Part shown: positions 8,231 through 17,689 of the stretch, in pieces
Layout of the letters: each line of letters begins with the position of its first letter
Numbering within the stretch: the first letter of the stretch is position 1
Assembly (NCBI RefSeq): GCF_040050925.1
Contig: NZ_CP157390.1
Location: 2,604,001-2,668,000, forward strand
Direction of reading: 5' to 3'
Source of the DNA: Leifsonia sp. NPDC080035
GTDB taxonomy: Bacteria > Actinomycetota > Actinomycetes > Actinomycetales > Microbacteriaceae
Length of the DNA: 64,000 bases
Made by a program: the position numbers and the translations under genes
The notes under the pieces: model-generated
Databases searched by the model: none
Told to the model about the DNA's origin: nothing
What the model saw: the letters and a program-made list of their open reading frames with translations, nothing else

Positions 8231-8236
8231 TAGCAT
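8231..8236 (+). promoter_or_regulatory. -10 box of the decarboxylase gene
   Basis: TAGCAT with a 6-nt spacer to GTG 8243. Confidence 0.45.
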
Positions 8237-8242
8237 GCCCGT

Positions 8243-9622
<1,380 letters not shown>

Positions 9623-9631
9623 GGTGGGCCC

Positions 9632-11455
9632 TCAGCGTCCGGCGGCGTAGCCCTGCGCCCCGCGCGGGTTCGCGGCAGCCGAGAGCACGCCGGTCCGCGG
9701 ATCCCGCGCCACCGACGACAGCCTCCCGAGCGACCAGTCGCCCGCGCGGGTGACCACGTGCCCGCGCGACTCCAGGCCCGCGATCACGTCGTCCCCGAGC
9801 CGGTCCTCGACGACCGCTCCCGCCGGCTCCCAGATGCGCGGCCAGAACGAGCCGGCGACGGAGGTGGTGTGCAGCGCCGGCGCGTCGATCGCCTGCTGCG
9901 CGGTGTAGCCGCCGACGATCGTGCGCAGCAGGTAGAGCAGCTGCCACTGATCCTGCTGGTCGCCTCCGGGCGAACCGAGCGCGACGACCGGCTCGCCGTC
10001 GCGCAGGACGATGGTCGGCGTCAGCGTGGTGCGCGGCCGCTTGCCCGGGGTCAGCGTGGCGGCGGAACCCGGCTCCAGCCAGGTCATCTGCAGGCGCGTC
10101 CCCAGGCAGAAGCCGAGCGAGGGGATGGTCGGGGACGACTGCAGCCAGCCGCCGGACGGGGTGACAGAGACGAGGTTGCCCCAGCGGTCGACGACGTCGA
10201 TGTGGCAGGTGTTGCCGCGCAGCGCGCCCGTGCGCGAGACGGTCGGCTCGCCGACGCTGCCGGCGCTCCCGGCGCTCCCGGCGGACCGATCGGCGGGGCC
10301 GGTGGCCGGCGTGTACTCCGTGCGCAATGGCGGAAGGAACGGCCGGACGCCGGGGAGGTGCCCCGGCCGGAACTCCGCGGAGGCGTGGTCGCCGATCAGC
10401 GCCCGGCGCTCGGCCGCGTACTCCGGGGACAGCAGCCGCTCCAGCTCCACCTCGGCGTCGCCGAAATACGCGTCGCGGTCCGCGTAGGCGAGCTTCTGCG
10501 CCTCCAGGATCGTGTGGGCGCCGAGCTCGGTGGACGGATCCAGCCGGTCGACGTCGAAGCCGTCGAGGATCGCGAGCGTCGCCAGCAGCGCTGGCCCCTG
10601 GCCCCAGGCGCCGGTCTTCGCGATCGTGTGCCCGCGGAACTCCATCGTCGTCGCCGGTTCGTAGCTCGCGCGGAAGGCGGCGAAGTCCGCTTCGGCGATC
10701 ACGCCGGCGTGGTCGGTGCCGGGGGAGTGGCGGTGCGCCGTCCGTACGAACGCCGCCACCTCGCGTGCGACCCTCCCGGTCGCCCACTCGGTGCGCGCGG
10801 CCTCGATGCGCCCCTCCCTGCCCGTCGCGCCGTCGCCCGCGGCGATCAGGCCGCGCAGAACCCGCGCGTACGCCGGGTTCACGATCAGCTCACCGGCCTC
10901 CGGAGCGCGCCCTCCCGGCATCCACAGCTCCGCCGACGACGGCCAGTGCTCGGTGAACAGCGCGGAGACGGCAGCGATCGTCGCGCACACGCGCGGCAGG
11001 ACGGGATGGCCGTGCTCGGCGTACCCGATCGCGAAGGCGAGCACGTCGGCGAGCTCCCACGTGCCGTGGTCCCTCAGCAGCAGCAGCCAGGCGTCGACGG
11101 CGCCCGGCACGGCCGCGGCGAGTGCACCGGAGCCGGGGACCAGCTCCAGCCCCTCGCCCCGGAAGTGCTCGGGCGTCGCCCCGAGCGGGGCCGGTCCCTG
11201 ACCGACCAACACGGTCGGGTGCTTGTCATCCGCCGTGGTGAAGATCCCGACCAGGTCTCCGCCGGGGCCGTTCAGGTGCGGTTCGACGATGTGCAGCACG
11301 AAGCCGGCGGCCACTGCGGCGTCGAAAGCGTTCCCGCCGCGCTCCAGAACGGCCTGCGCGGATCCGGTCGCGAGCCAGTGCGTCGACGCGGACATCCCGA
11401 ACGTCCCCTCGAGGGTCGGACGGGTCGTGAACGTCGACGGGGGGGTGAAGGTCAT
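9632..11455 (-). CDS. gamma-glutamyltransferase family protein
   Basis: A 607-residue Ntn-hydrolase precursor. Proteins of this family cut themselves before a Thr that becomes the N-terminal nucleophile of the small subunit; here it is the Thr of RGNTCHIDVVDRWGN (about residue 415), with TPSGGW and GSPGGDQQ downstream forming the oxyanion and substrate pocket. A short low-complexity insertion, GSAGSAGS, sits just before the cleavage site. There is no signal peptide, so it may act on gamma-glutamyl compounds or acylated substrates inside the cell. ATG 11455 has AGGAG 12 nt upstream; GTG 11482 is an alternative that would add nine residues. Confidence 0.85.
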   Translation of the reverse strand: MTFTPPSTFTTRPTLEGTFGMSASTHWLATGSAQAVLERGGNAFDAAVAAGFVLHIVEPHLNGPGGDLVGIFTTADDKHPTVLVGQGPAPLGATPEHFRGEGLELVPGSGALAAAVPGAVDAWLLLLRDHGTWELADVLAFAIGYAEHGHPVLPRVCATIAAVSALFTEHWPSSAELWMPGGRAPEAGELIVNPAYARVLRGLIAAGDGATGREGRIEAARTEWATGRVAREVAAFVRTAHRHSPGTDHAGVIAEADFAAFRASYEPATTMEFRGHTIAKTGAWGQGPALLATLAILDGFDVDRLDPSTELGAHTILEAQKLAYADRDAYFGDAEVELERLLSPEYAAERRALIGDHASAEFRPGHLPGVRPFLPPLRTEYTPATGPADRSAGSAGSAGSVGEPTVSRTGALRGNTCHIDVVDRWGNLVSVTPSGGWLQSSPTIPSLGFCLGTRLQMTWLEPGSAATLTPGKRPRTTLTPTIVLRDGEPVVALGSPGGDQQDQWQLLYLLRTIVGGYTAQQAIDAPALHTTSVAGSFWPRIWEPAGAVVEDRLGDDVIAGLESRGHVVTRAGDWSLGRLSSVARDPRTGVLSAAANPRGAQGYAAGR

Positions 11456-11491
11456 GCCGCCAGTCTGCTCCTGCGACGCCACGTCCGCCGA

Positions 11492-11824
11492 CTAGTCGAG
11501 CAGGCGCCGCAGGGTCGCGGGCGCGCGGTTGCGCCAGGCGTCGGTGACCAGCTCGCGCATCAGCCCCGGCTCGATGGTCCCGAAGTCGACGCGAGCGGAG
11601 GAGAGCCGGCCGGCGAACCACTGCTCGGAGCAGTGCTCCGGCCACGCGGCCGTCGCCTCGCGGATGCCGATCTCGCCGAGCATGAGATTGACGGTGGACG
11701 CCTCCGCGTCGAGCATCGTCGCGAACCGGGTGCCGCGGACGCGGAACGCCGGCAGGCCGCCGTGGTCATACACCTCGGTCTCGGGTAGCCCGAGGGCGAG
11801 GGCGCGCACGGCGGCGGCATCCAT
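11492..11824 (-). CDS. MmcQ/YjbR family protein
   Basis: A 110-residue protein of the YjbR fold, a double-wing DNA-binding-like domain. The recognisable segment is DHGGLPAFRVRGTRFATM near residue 20, which corresponds to the family core H.G.PaFRVrgk.FATl. Length and C-terminal W..RAP match the family. The biochemical role of these proteins is not established. Its start codon overlaps the stop of the DUF1844 gene by one base (TGATG), so the two are coupled. Confidence 0.78.
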   Translation of the reverse strand: MDAAAVRALALGLPETEVYDHGGLPAFRVRGTRFATMLDAEASTVNLMLGEIGIREATAAWPEHCSEQWFAGRLSSARVDFGTIEPGLMRELVTDAWRNRAPATLRRLLD

Positions 11825-12177
11825 CAGCTGACCGGGCCGGTGTACTTCTCGCCCGGCCCCTTGCCGATCTCGTCGGGGATGGGGGACGCCTCGCGGAAGG
11901 CGAGCTGCAGGGAGCGGAGCCCGTCGCGCAGACTCCGGGCGTGCTGGTCGCCGAGGTGCGCCGCCGAGGCGGTCACGAGGCCGGCCAGGGCGTCGATCAG
12001 CTTGCGCGCCTCGTCGAGGTCCGTCTGGTGCTCCGGGTCGTCGGCGAGGCCGCATTTGACCGCCGCGGCGCTCATCAGGTGCACCGCCGTCGTGGTGATG
12101 ACCTCGACCGCCGGCACCTCCGCGATGTCGCGCGTGGCCTCCGACAGTGCCTCGTCCTGGTGGGATGTGTCGCTCAC
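11824..12177 (-). CDS. DUF1844 family protein
   Basis: A 117-residue mostly helical acidic protein. VITTTAVHLMSAAAVKCGLAD followed by a conserved D.DEARKLIDALAGL helix is the DUF1844 pattern. This gene is often found divergent to infC in actinobacteria, as here, which supports the call and hints at a link with ribosome function that is not understood. Start GTG 12177 has AGAGGA five nt upstream. Confidence 0.85.
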   Translation of the reverse strand: MSDTSHQDEALSEATRDIAEVPAVEVITTTAVHLMSAAAVKCGLADDPEHQTDLDEARKLIDALAGLVTASAAHLGDQHARSLRDGLRSLQLAFREASPIPDEIGKGPGEKYTGPVS

Positions 12178-12190
12178 TGCATTCCTCTGT

Positions 12191-12463
12191 TAGAATCGTT
12201 CGGGCTCCCGGGCATCCGTCCGGGCACGAAAGTGGAGATTCCTCCCACCCGCGCTTGACCGCTTCACTAGGTTACCGGGTTGTTGCACTCCGCCACTGTG
12301 TGAAAGCACAGGGGTAGTCAGGGTGTTTGTACCAGGCCTGCGGCCTGAGTTCTTCGGAAATCAGGGGCAGGGCTGCGCTGGTGCGTGGAATCCTCTCTTT
12401 CGCCGGCGCCGTCATCCGACGGCCCGTGGCTCGCGAAGCATCGCTCGATCAGAGGAGACAAAC
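12191..12463 (+). promoter_or_regulatory. long structured leader of the infC operon
   Basis: TAGAAT (12191-12196) is a good -10 box, so the infC transcript may carry about 260 nt of leader. Within it are small hairpins such as CTGTG/CACAG around 12297-12312 and CAGGCC/GGCCTG around 12332-12346. A TTGACC at 12255 could be a second -35. Such leaders often carry L20/IF3 autocontrol; no specific motif was recognised. Confidence 0.4.
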
Positions 12464-13119
<656 letters not shown>

Positions 13120-13120
<1 letters not shown>

Positions 13121-13314
13121 TGCCCAAGCAGAAGTCCCACTCCGGCGCCAAGAAGCGCTTCAAGGTCACCGGCAGCGGCAAGGTCATGAAGCAGCAGGCC
13201 GGCATGCGCCACAACCTGGAGCTGAAGTCCAGCCGCCGCACCCGCCGGCTGAACCAGGACCAGGTCGTCCCCGAGGTGGACGCCAAGGTCATCCGCCGGA
13301 TGCTCGGCAAGTAG
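13120..13314 (+). CDS. rpmI: ribosomal protein bL35
   Basis: A 64-residue basic protein with the bL35 signature PKQKSHSGAKKRFKVTGSGK at its start and RRMLGK at the end. It binds 23S rRNA in the large subunit. Its ATG overlaps the infC stop by one base and rplT follows 29 nt later, the usual infC-rpmI-rplT operon. Confidence 0.98.
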
Positions 13315-13343
13315 AGACCCGCACACGTAAGGAAGTTTGAGTA

Positions 13344-13733
13344 ATGGCAAGAGTGAAGAGGGCGGTCAACGCCCACAAGAAGCGTCGGGTCATCCTCGAG
13401 CGCGCCGAGGGTTACCGCGGCCAGCGTTCGCGTCTCTACCGCAAGGCCAAGGAGCAGGTCACCCACTCGCTGGTCTACTCCTACCGTGACCGCCGCCAGC
13501 GCAAGGGCGACTTCCGTCGTCTGTGGATCCAGCGCATCAACGCCGCGAGCCGTGCCAACGGCCTCACCTACAACCGCTTCATCCAGGGCCTGGGCCTGGC
13601 GGGCGTCGAGGTGGACCGTCGCATCCTGGCCGAGCTGGCCGTGAACGAGCCCGCGACCTTCGCCGCGCTCGTCGAGACCGCGAAGAAGGCCCTCCCGGCC
13701 GACACGTCGGCCCCGAAGGCTGCCGCCGCGTAA
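13344..13733 (+). CDS. rplT: ribosomal protein bL20
   Basis: A 129-residue bL20, needed early in 50S assembly. MARVKRAVNAHKKRR at the start and the central LYRKAKEQVTHSLVYSYRDR are diagnostic. The C-terminus has an Ala-rich tail slightly longer than in most bacteria. AAGGAAGT lies upstream of the ATG. A 17-bp hairpin follows, ending the operon. Confidence 0.98.
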   Translation: MARVKRAVNAHKKRRVILERAEGYRGQRSRLYRKAKEQVTHSLVYSYRDRRQRKGDFRRLWIQRINAASRANGLTYNRFIQGLGLAGVEVDRRILAELAVNEPATFAALVETAKKALPADTSAPKAAAA

Positions 13734-13749
13734 GGCACCGCCGTTCTGC

Positions 13750-13788
13750 GAAGCGGCCCGGACGACCTCGTGTCGTCCGGGCCGCTTC
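13750..13788 (+). terminator. terminator of infC-rpmI-rplT
   Basis: Perfect 17-bp stem: GAAGCGGCCCGGACGAC (13750-13766) with its complement (13772-13788) around loop CTCGT. No T-run follows, as is common in high-GC actinobacteria. Confidence 0.85.
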
Positions 13789-13908
13789 GTCGTGTCCGGG
13801 TTCGGCCGGCGTGCAGGTACATCCGGAGATTCCGACGCATCCGCCGCACTGTCCGGAGTAGCAGAACATTCGTCGGCGTGTTGCTCAGAACCTCCGGAGT
13901 TGCCGTCC

Positions 13909-14268
13909 TCAGTCGTCGGCGCCGCGACCGTCGTGGCGCCTGTGATCGTCGCCGGAGTCATGGGCGGCGGGATCGTCGGCCCCGTGGCGCCTGTGATCGT
14001 CGCCGGTGTCACGGCCGGTGGGATCGTCGGCCCCCTGACCCCCCTGACCCCCGTGGCCGTCCGTGCCCGGCACCGAAACCGGCACCGGCGCCGGCGTGGA
14101 CGCGGGGACCGGACGAACCGCTGGAGGCGACCCCACCCCCTGCTGGACGACGCGCGGACCGTCATCTCCCGGGCGCTCGGCGGTCGCGGCCATCGCGCCG
14201 GCCGTCCCTACGCTCAGGCCCACCACGGCGGCTCCCGCGATCAGTGCTGCTCGGATCGGTGTCCTCAT
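13909..14268 (-). CDS. small secreted, disordered His/Asp-rich protein
   Basis: A 119-residue protein with a clear Sec signal peptide (basic start, then LIAGAAVVGLSVGTAGAMAA, cleavage near residue 29). The mature part is Pro- and Gly-rich and ends in two imperfect copies of GADDPxxxDxGDDHRRH, built from a 50-bp direct repeat in the DNA. Asp/His richness suggests metal binding; no family recognised. Start ATG 14268 is favoured by AAGGAG 7 nt upstream over GTG 14274. It is convergent with the rplT operon and divergent from trmH. Confidence 0.6.
   Translation of the reverse strand: MRTPIRAALIAGAAVVGLSVGTAGAMAATAERPGDDGPRVVQQGVGSPPAVRPVPASTPAPVPVSVPGTDGHGGQGGQGADDPTGRDTGDDHRRHGADDPAAHDSGDDHRRHDGRGADD
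13920..14036. repeat. direct repeat inside the secreted-protein gene
   Basis: The run GTGGCGCCTGTGATCGTCGC followed by a GGGATCGTCGGCCCC end occurs twice (from about 13934 and from about 13985, period 51). It encodes the two GADDP...DDHRRH units of the protein. Confidence 0.7.
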
Positions 14269-14348
14269 GCTCACGCTCCTTCGCTCTGCCCGTTAACACG
14301 CAGCACGACGTCGAAAGGATCATCCGCGTTCGGCGAGCACCCCGCCGA

Positions 14349-14354
14349 TATGCT
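14349..14354 (+). promoter_or_regulatory. -10 box of the rRNA methyltransferase gene
   Basis: TATGCT with a 6-nt spacer to ATG 14361. Confidence 0.45.
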
Positions 14355-14360
14355 GATGCC

Positions 14361-15179
14361 ATGCTTGACAACCCGCGCTCCCCGCGCGTCCGCGCCGTTG
14401 CGAAGCTCGCCAAGCGCTCCGCCCGCGCCGAGACCGGGCTGTTCCTCCTCGAGGGGCCGCAGGCCGTCGCCGAAGCGCTGATGTTCCGTCCCGAGCTGGT
14501 GGTGGAGCTGTACGCGACGCCGACCGCCCTCGAGCGCTACCAGGACATCGCGCAGACGGCCGTCGAGGCCGGTGTGGACGTCGAGTTCGTCACAGAGCAC
14601 GTGCTGGAGGCGATGGCCGACACCGTCACCCCACAGGGCTTCGTCTCGGTGTGCCGGCAGTTCCCGACCTCGATCAAGGACATCTTCGCGGACGGTCCGA
14701 AGCTGGTCGCCGTGCTCGAGGAGGTGCGGGATCCCGGCAACGCGGGCACCATCATCCGCGCCGCCGATTCCGCGGGCGCCGACGCGGTCATCCTGAGCGG
14801 CCGGACGGTCGACCTCTACAACCCGAAGGTCGTGCGATCCACCACGGGCTCGCTGTTCCACGTCCCCGTCGCGGTCGGGGCCGACCTCGCCGACGTGATC
14901 GGTCGCGCGCACGCGGCCGGGCTCGAGGTGCTCGCCGCGGACATCAAGGGCGAGGACCTGCTGACCGCGCGCCAGGAGGGCCTGCTGGCGCGGCCGACGG
15001 CGTGGGTCTTCGGCAATGAGGCGCACGGCCTCGACGACGACCGGCTCGAGCTGGTGGATCGTGTCGTCACCGTCCCGATCTACGGCCGCGCAGAGTCCAT
15101 GAACCTCGCGACCGCCGCGTCGGTCTGCCTCTATGAATCCGCCTTCGCTCAGCGCTCGGTCTCGCACCCGACAACATAA
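14361..15179 (+). CDS. TrmH/SpoU-family RNA 2'-O-methyltransferase
   Basis: A 272-residue SPOUT methyltransferase. An N-terminal substrate-binding domain (about residues 1-100, with LFLLEGPQAVAEAL) is followed by the knotted catalytic domain with the three SpoU motifs: EEVRDPGNAGTIIRAADSAG, AWVFGNEAHGL and VPIYGRAESMNLATAASVCL. It transfers a methyl from S-adenosylmethionine to a ribose in rRNA or tRNA. Its position between rplT and pheST is conserved in actinobacteria and supports an rRNA target. The start follows a leaderless promoter. Confidence 0.9.
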   Translation: MLDNPRSPRVRAVAKLAKRSARAETGLFLLEGPQAVAEALMFRPELVVELYATPTALERYQDIAQTAVEAGVDVEFVTEHVLEAMADTVTPQGFVSVCRQFPTSIKDIFADGPKLVAVLEEVRDPGNAGTIIRAADSAGADAVILSGRTVDLYNPKVVRSTTGSLFHVPVAVGADLADVIGRAHAAGLEVLAADIKGEDLLTARQEGLLARPTAWVFGNEAHGLDDDRLELVDRVVTVPIYGRAESMNLATAASVCLYESAFAQRSVSHPTT

Positions 15180-15200
15180 AGAGTTGTTTATATAACCCTG
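15171..15200 (+). promoter_or_regulatory. AT-rich promoter/operator before the ArsR gene
   Basis: An island of A/T in a GC-rich background. ACAAC (15171-15175) and GTTGT (15183-15187) form an inverted repeat, next to TATATAAC, which can serve as -10. It is a likely autorepression site for the ArsR-type regulator. Confidence 0.4.
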
Positions 15201-15207
15201 CGCTGAT

Positions 15208-15579
15208 ATGTTTGCCCGCATGGACGCTTTGGAGGCAGTCGGGGACCCGGTCCGCCGGCGATTCGTGGAAGCGCTCGCGGAGCGCGAGTGCACGGCGGGG
15301 GAGCTGGCCGGACTCGCCGCCGCCGAGTTCGGCATCTCCCAGCCCGCCGCATCCCGGCACCTGCGCGTGCTGCGTGAGGTGGGTCTGGTCGCGTCGAGGG
15401 TGGACGGCCCGTCACGCGTCTACGCGCTGGACGCAGACGCTCTCTCCGCGGCCGCGGCGTGGTTCGACGGCCTCGGGACGTTCTGGGAGCAGCGGCTGGA
15501 CGCGCTGGGTACCGAGCTCGTGCGCGGCCGCCGCGCGACGCGCGACGCGGCGAGTGCCGGGAAGAAGGTGGCATCGTGA
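15208..15579 (+). CDS. ArsR-family winged-helix regulator
   Basis: A 123-residue repressor with a winged helix at residues 5-85: ALEAVGDPVRRRFVEALAERECTAGELA is helix 1-2 and GISQPAASRHLRVLREVGLV is the recognition helix region. It lacks the ELCV-type cysteine metal site, so it is not an arsenic sensor of the classic kind. It overlaps the SRPBCC gene by 4 nt (GTGA). ArsR/SRPBCC pairs are common in actinobacteria and usually form a self-regulated unit. Confidence 0.88.
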   Translation: MFARMDALEAVGDPVRRRFVEALAERECTAGELAGLAAAEFGISQPAASRHLRVLREVGLVASRVDGPSRVYALDADALSAAAAWFDGLGTFWEQRLDALGTELVRGRRATRDAASAGKKVAS

Positions 15580-16637
15580 GCCTCTGGGGAGAGATCGCTC
15601 TCGACGGCGCCCGGCGCGTCGTGACCGTCGAACGCGAGTACCCGGCGACCCGCGCCGAGCTGTGGTCCGCCCTCACCGAGCCTCGCCGCTTGGAGCGCTG
15701 GATCGGCCGGTACACCGAGACGGACGGCGGCTTCCGGCTGGAAATGGGCGGCCCCGACGTGGATGCGGTCGTCACCGGCCGCGTGCTCGCGTGCGAACCG
15801 CAGCGTCGCATCCTGATCAGCTGGCTCTTCAGCGGAGCCGGTGAGACCGAGGCCGAGACCGAGCTGGAGGCGACCCTCGCCGACGCGGGCGAGGGCCACG
15901 TGCTGCTGACCCTCACGCACCGCAGGGTGCAGGCCGTCACCGCGTCCGTCTACGGGGCGGGCTGGCAGGACGTGCTGACCCACCTCGCCCGCGCGCTGGG
16001 CGCCGAGCCGAGCCCCGAGGAGACCGACGGGTACGCCGGTGGAGCGGCCGACCCCGCCGCCTTCGACGCGGCGCTGGGGGAGTACCGCAGCCGCGAGGCC
16101 GTGCTGGTCGCCGGTTCGATGCAGCGAGAGGGCGAGCGCAGCGGCGTGCGCATCCAGCGGCTGCTCGACGCCCGCCCGGGAGAGGTGTGGGATGCGCTCA
16201 CGCTGCCCGACCGCGTCGGCCGCTGGCTGTGGCCGGTGGTCGAGTGGCCGGACGACCCGGTGCGCGAGCGCAGGGTGCGTCTGGGCGACGTGATGCGGCT
16301 GGGCGATGCGAACATCGAGGGCGGAGTCCACGACCTGAAGGTGCTGGCGCTCGAACCCGAGCGGCACCTGCGGTTCTCCTGGGGCGACGCCGCGGTGTCC
16401 ATCCGGCTCGACGACGACGAGGGCGGAACGCTCCTGACGCTGGTCCAAGACCCGATCGAAAGTGTGTTCGGCGCCGGGCGGCTGCGCTCGGCGCCTGACT
16501 TCGCGGCGGGATGGCACACCCTGCTGGATCAGCTGACCCTGCTGCTCTCCGGCCTGACCGTTCCCGAGCCCGACCGCCTGTGGGAGGCCGCGTACCTCGC
16601 GTACAGCGAGGGCCTGCCGCCCACCCACGCCGACTAG
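15576..16637 (+). CDS. tandem SRPBCC (AHSA1-type) protein
   Basis: A 353-residue protein with two copies of the START/Bet v1-like lipid- or ligand-binding fold. The first spans about residues 8-150 (VEREYPATRAELWSALTEPRRLERWI) and the second 185-335 (IQRLLDARPGEVWDALTLPDRVGRWL); each opens with the same helix-grip motif W.ALT.P.R..RW. This looks like fusion of two AHSA1 proteins that are more often separate. Starting at GTG 15576 inside the ArsR stop, it is translated with it. The ligand is unknown. Confidence 0.85.
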   Translation: MSLWGEIALDGARRVVTVEREYPATRAELWSALTEPRRLERWIGRYTETDGGFRLEMGGPDVDAVVTGRVLACEPQRRILISWLFSGAGETEAETELEATLADAGEGHVLLTLTHRRVQAVTASVYGAGWQDVLTHLARALGAEPSPEETDGYAGGAADPAAFDAALGEYRSREAVLVAGSMQREGERSGVRIQRLLDARPGEVWDALTLPDRVGRWLWPVVEWPDDPVRERRVRLGDVMRLGDANIEGGVHDLKVLALEPERHLRFSWGDAAVSIRLDDDEGGTLLTLVQDPIESVFGAGRLRSAPDFAAGWHTLLDQLTLLLSGLTVPEPDRLWEAAYLAYSEGLPPTHAD

Positions 16638-16648
16638 ACTGAGGAACC

Positions 16649-17689
16649 GTGTCAGAATCCACCGAAATCACCGAAAGCTCGGTCGAGGCGGCGGTCGCGG
16701 CGGCACTGGCCGCCATCGACGCCGCGGGCGACTCGGCGGCCCTGAAGGCCGTCCGTCACGAGCACACCGCGGAGGGCTCCCCGCTCGCACGGCTGAACGC
16801 GAGCATCCGCTCGCTTCCCGGAGACCAGAAGGCCGCTGCCGGCAAGCTCGTCGGCGGCGCGCGCGGCCGGGTGGCCCAGGCGTTCGCGGCCAAGGAGGCC
16901 GACATCGCGGCGGCGGAAGAGGCGGCGCAGCTGGCCGCGGAGACGATCGACGTCACCGCTCTGCCCAGCCGCTGGACGCCCGGAGCCCGGCACCCCATCA
17001 GCCTCCTGCAGGAGCGCATCGCCGACATCTTCGTCGGGATGGGCTGGCAGGTCGCAGAGGGCCCGGAGCTCGAGAGCGAGTGGTACAACTTCGACGCGCT
17101 GAACTTCGACGAGGACCACCCGGCGCGCGCCATGCAGGACACGTTCTTCGTCGAGCCGACGAACTCGCACCTCGTGCTGCGCACCCACACCTCTCCGGTG
17201 CAGTTGCGCGCGCTCCTCGGCGACGAGCTGCCGGTCTACCGCATCGCCCCCGGACGGGTGTTCCGCACCGACGAGTTCGACGCGACCCACCTGCCGGTGT
17301 TCCACCAGACCGAGGGCATCGCCGTGGACAAGGGCCTCACGATGGCGCACCTGCGCGGCACCCTGGACCACTTCGCGAAGACCCTGTTCGGCGAGGGCGC
17401 CCGCGTGCGCCTGCGCCCCAACTACTTCCCGTTCACCGAGCCGAGCGCCGAGCTCGACCTCTGGCACCCGACCTTCAAGGGCGGCGCCCGCTGGATCGAG
17501 TGGGGCGGCTGCGGCATGGTGAACCCGAACGTGCTCCGCTCCGCGGGCATCGACCCGGACGTCTACTCCGGGTTCGCGTTCGGGATGGGCGTCGACCGGG
17601 CGCTGATGTTCCGCAACGACGTCAAAGACATGCGTGACATGGCCGAGGGCGATGTCCGGTTCTCCCAGCAGTTCGGAATGGTGGTCTGA
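16649..17689 (+). CDS. pheS: phenylalanyl-tRNA synthetase alpha subunit
   Basis: Catalytic subunit of the alpha2-beta2 class II enzyme that charges tRNA-Phe. Residues 1-100 form the tRNA-binding coiled coil; the core has FDALNFDEDHPARAMQDTFF (motif 1 to 2 region), HQTEGIAVDKGLTMAHLRGT, and the motif 3 segment GFAFGMGVDRALMFRNDVKD near the C-terminus. 346 residues is normal. Start GTG 16649 lies 8 nt after TAGACT (16635-16640), so the transcript may be leaderless. Its stop overlaps the pheT start (TGATG). Confidence 0.97.
   Translation: MSESTEITESSVEAAVAAALAAIDAAGDSAALKAVRHEHTAEGSPLARLNASIRSLPGDQKAAAGKLVGGARGRVAQAFAAKEADIAAAEEAAQLAAETIDVTALPSRWTPGARHPISLLQERIADIFVGMGWQVAEGPELESEWYNFDALNFDEDHPARAMQDTFFVEPTNSHLVLRTHTSPVQLRALLGDELPVYRIAPGRVFRTDEFDATHLPVFHQTEGIAVDKGLTMAHLRGTLDHFAKTLFGEGARVRLRPNYFPFTEPSAELDLWHPTFKGGARWIEWGGCGMVNPNVLRSAGIDPDVYSGFAFGMGVDRALMFRNDVKDMRDMAEGDVRFSQQFGMVV

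Noticed and set aside
12323..12463. N-terminal extension of IF-3 from GTG 12323
   Set aside because: The extension has unlikely composition and no ribosome-binding site, whereas ATC 12464 has AGAGGAG at proper distance and matches the conserved IF-3 start.
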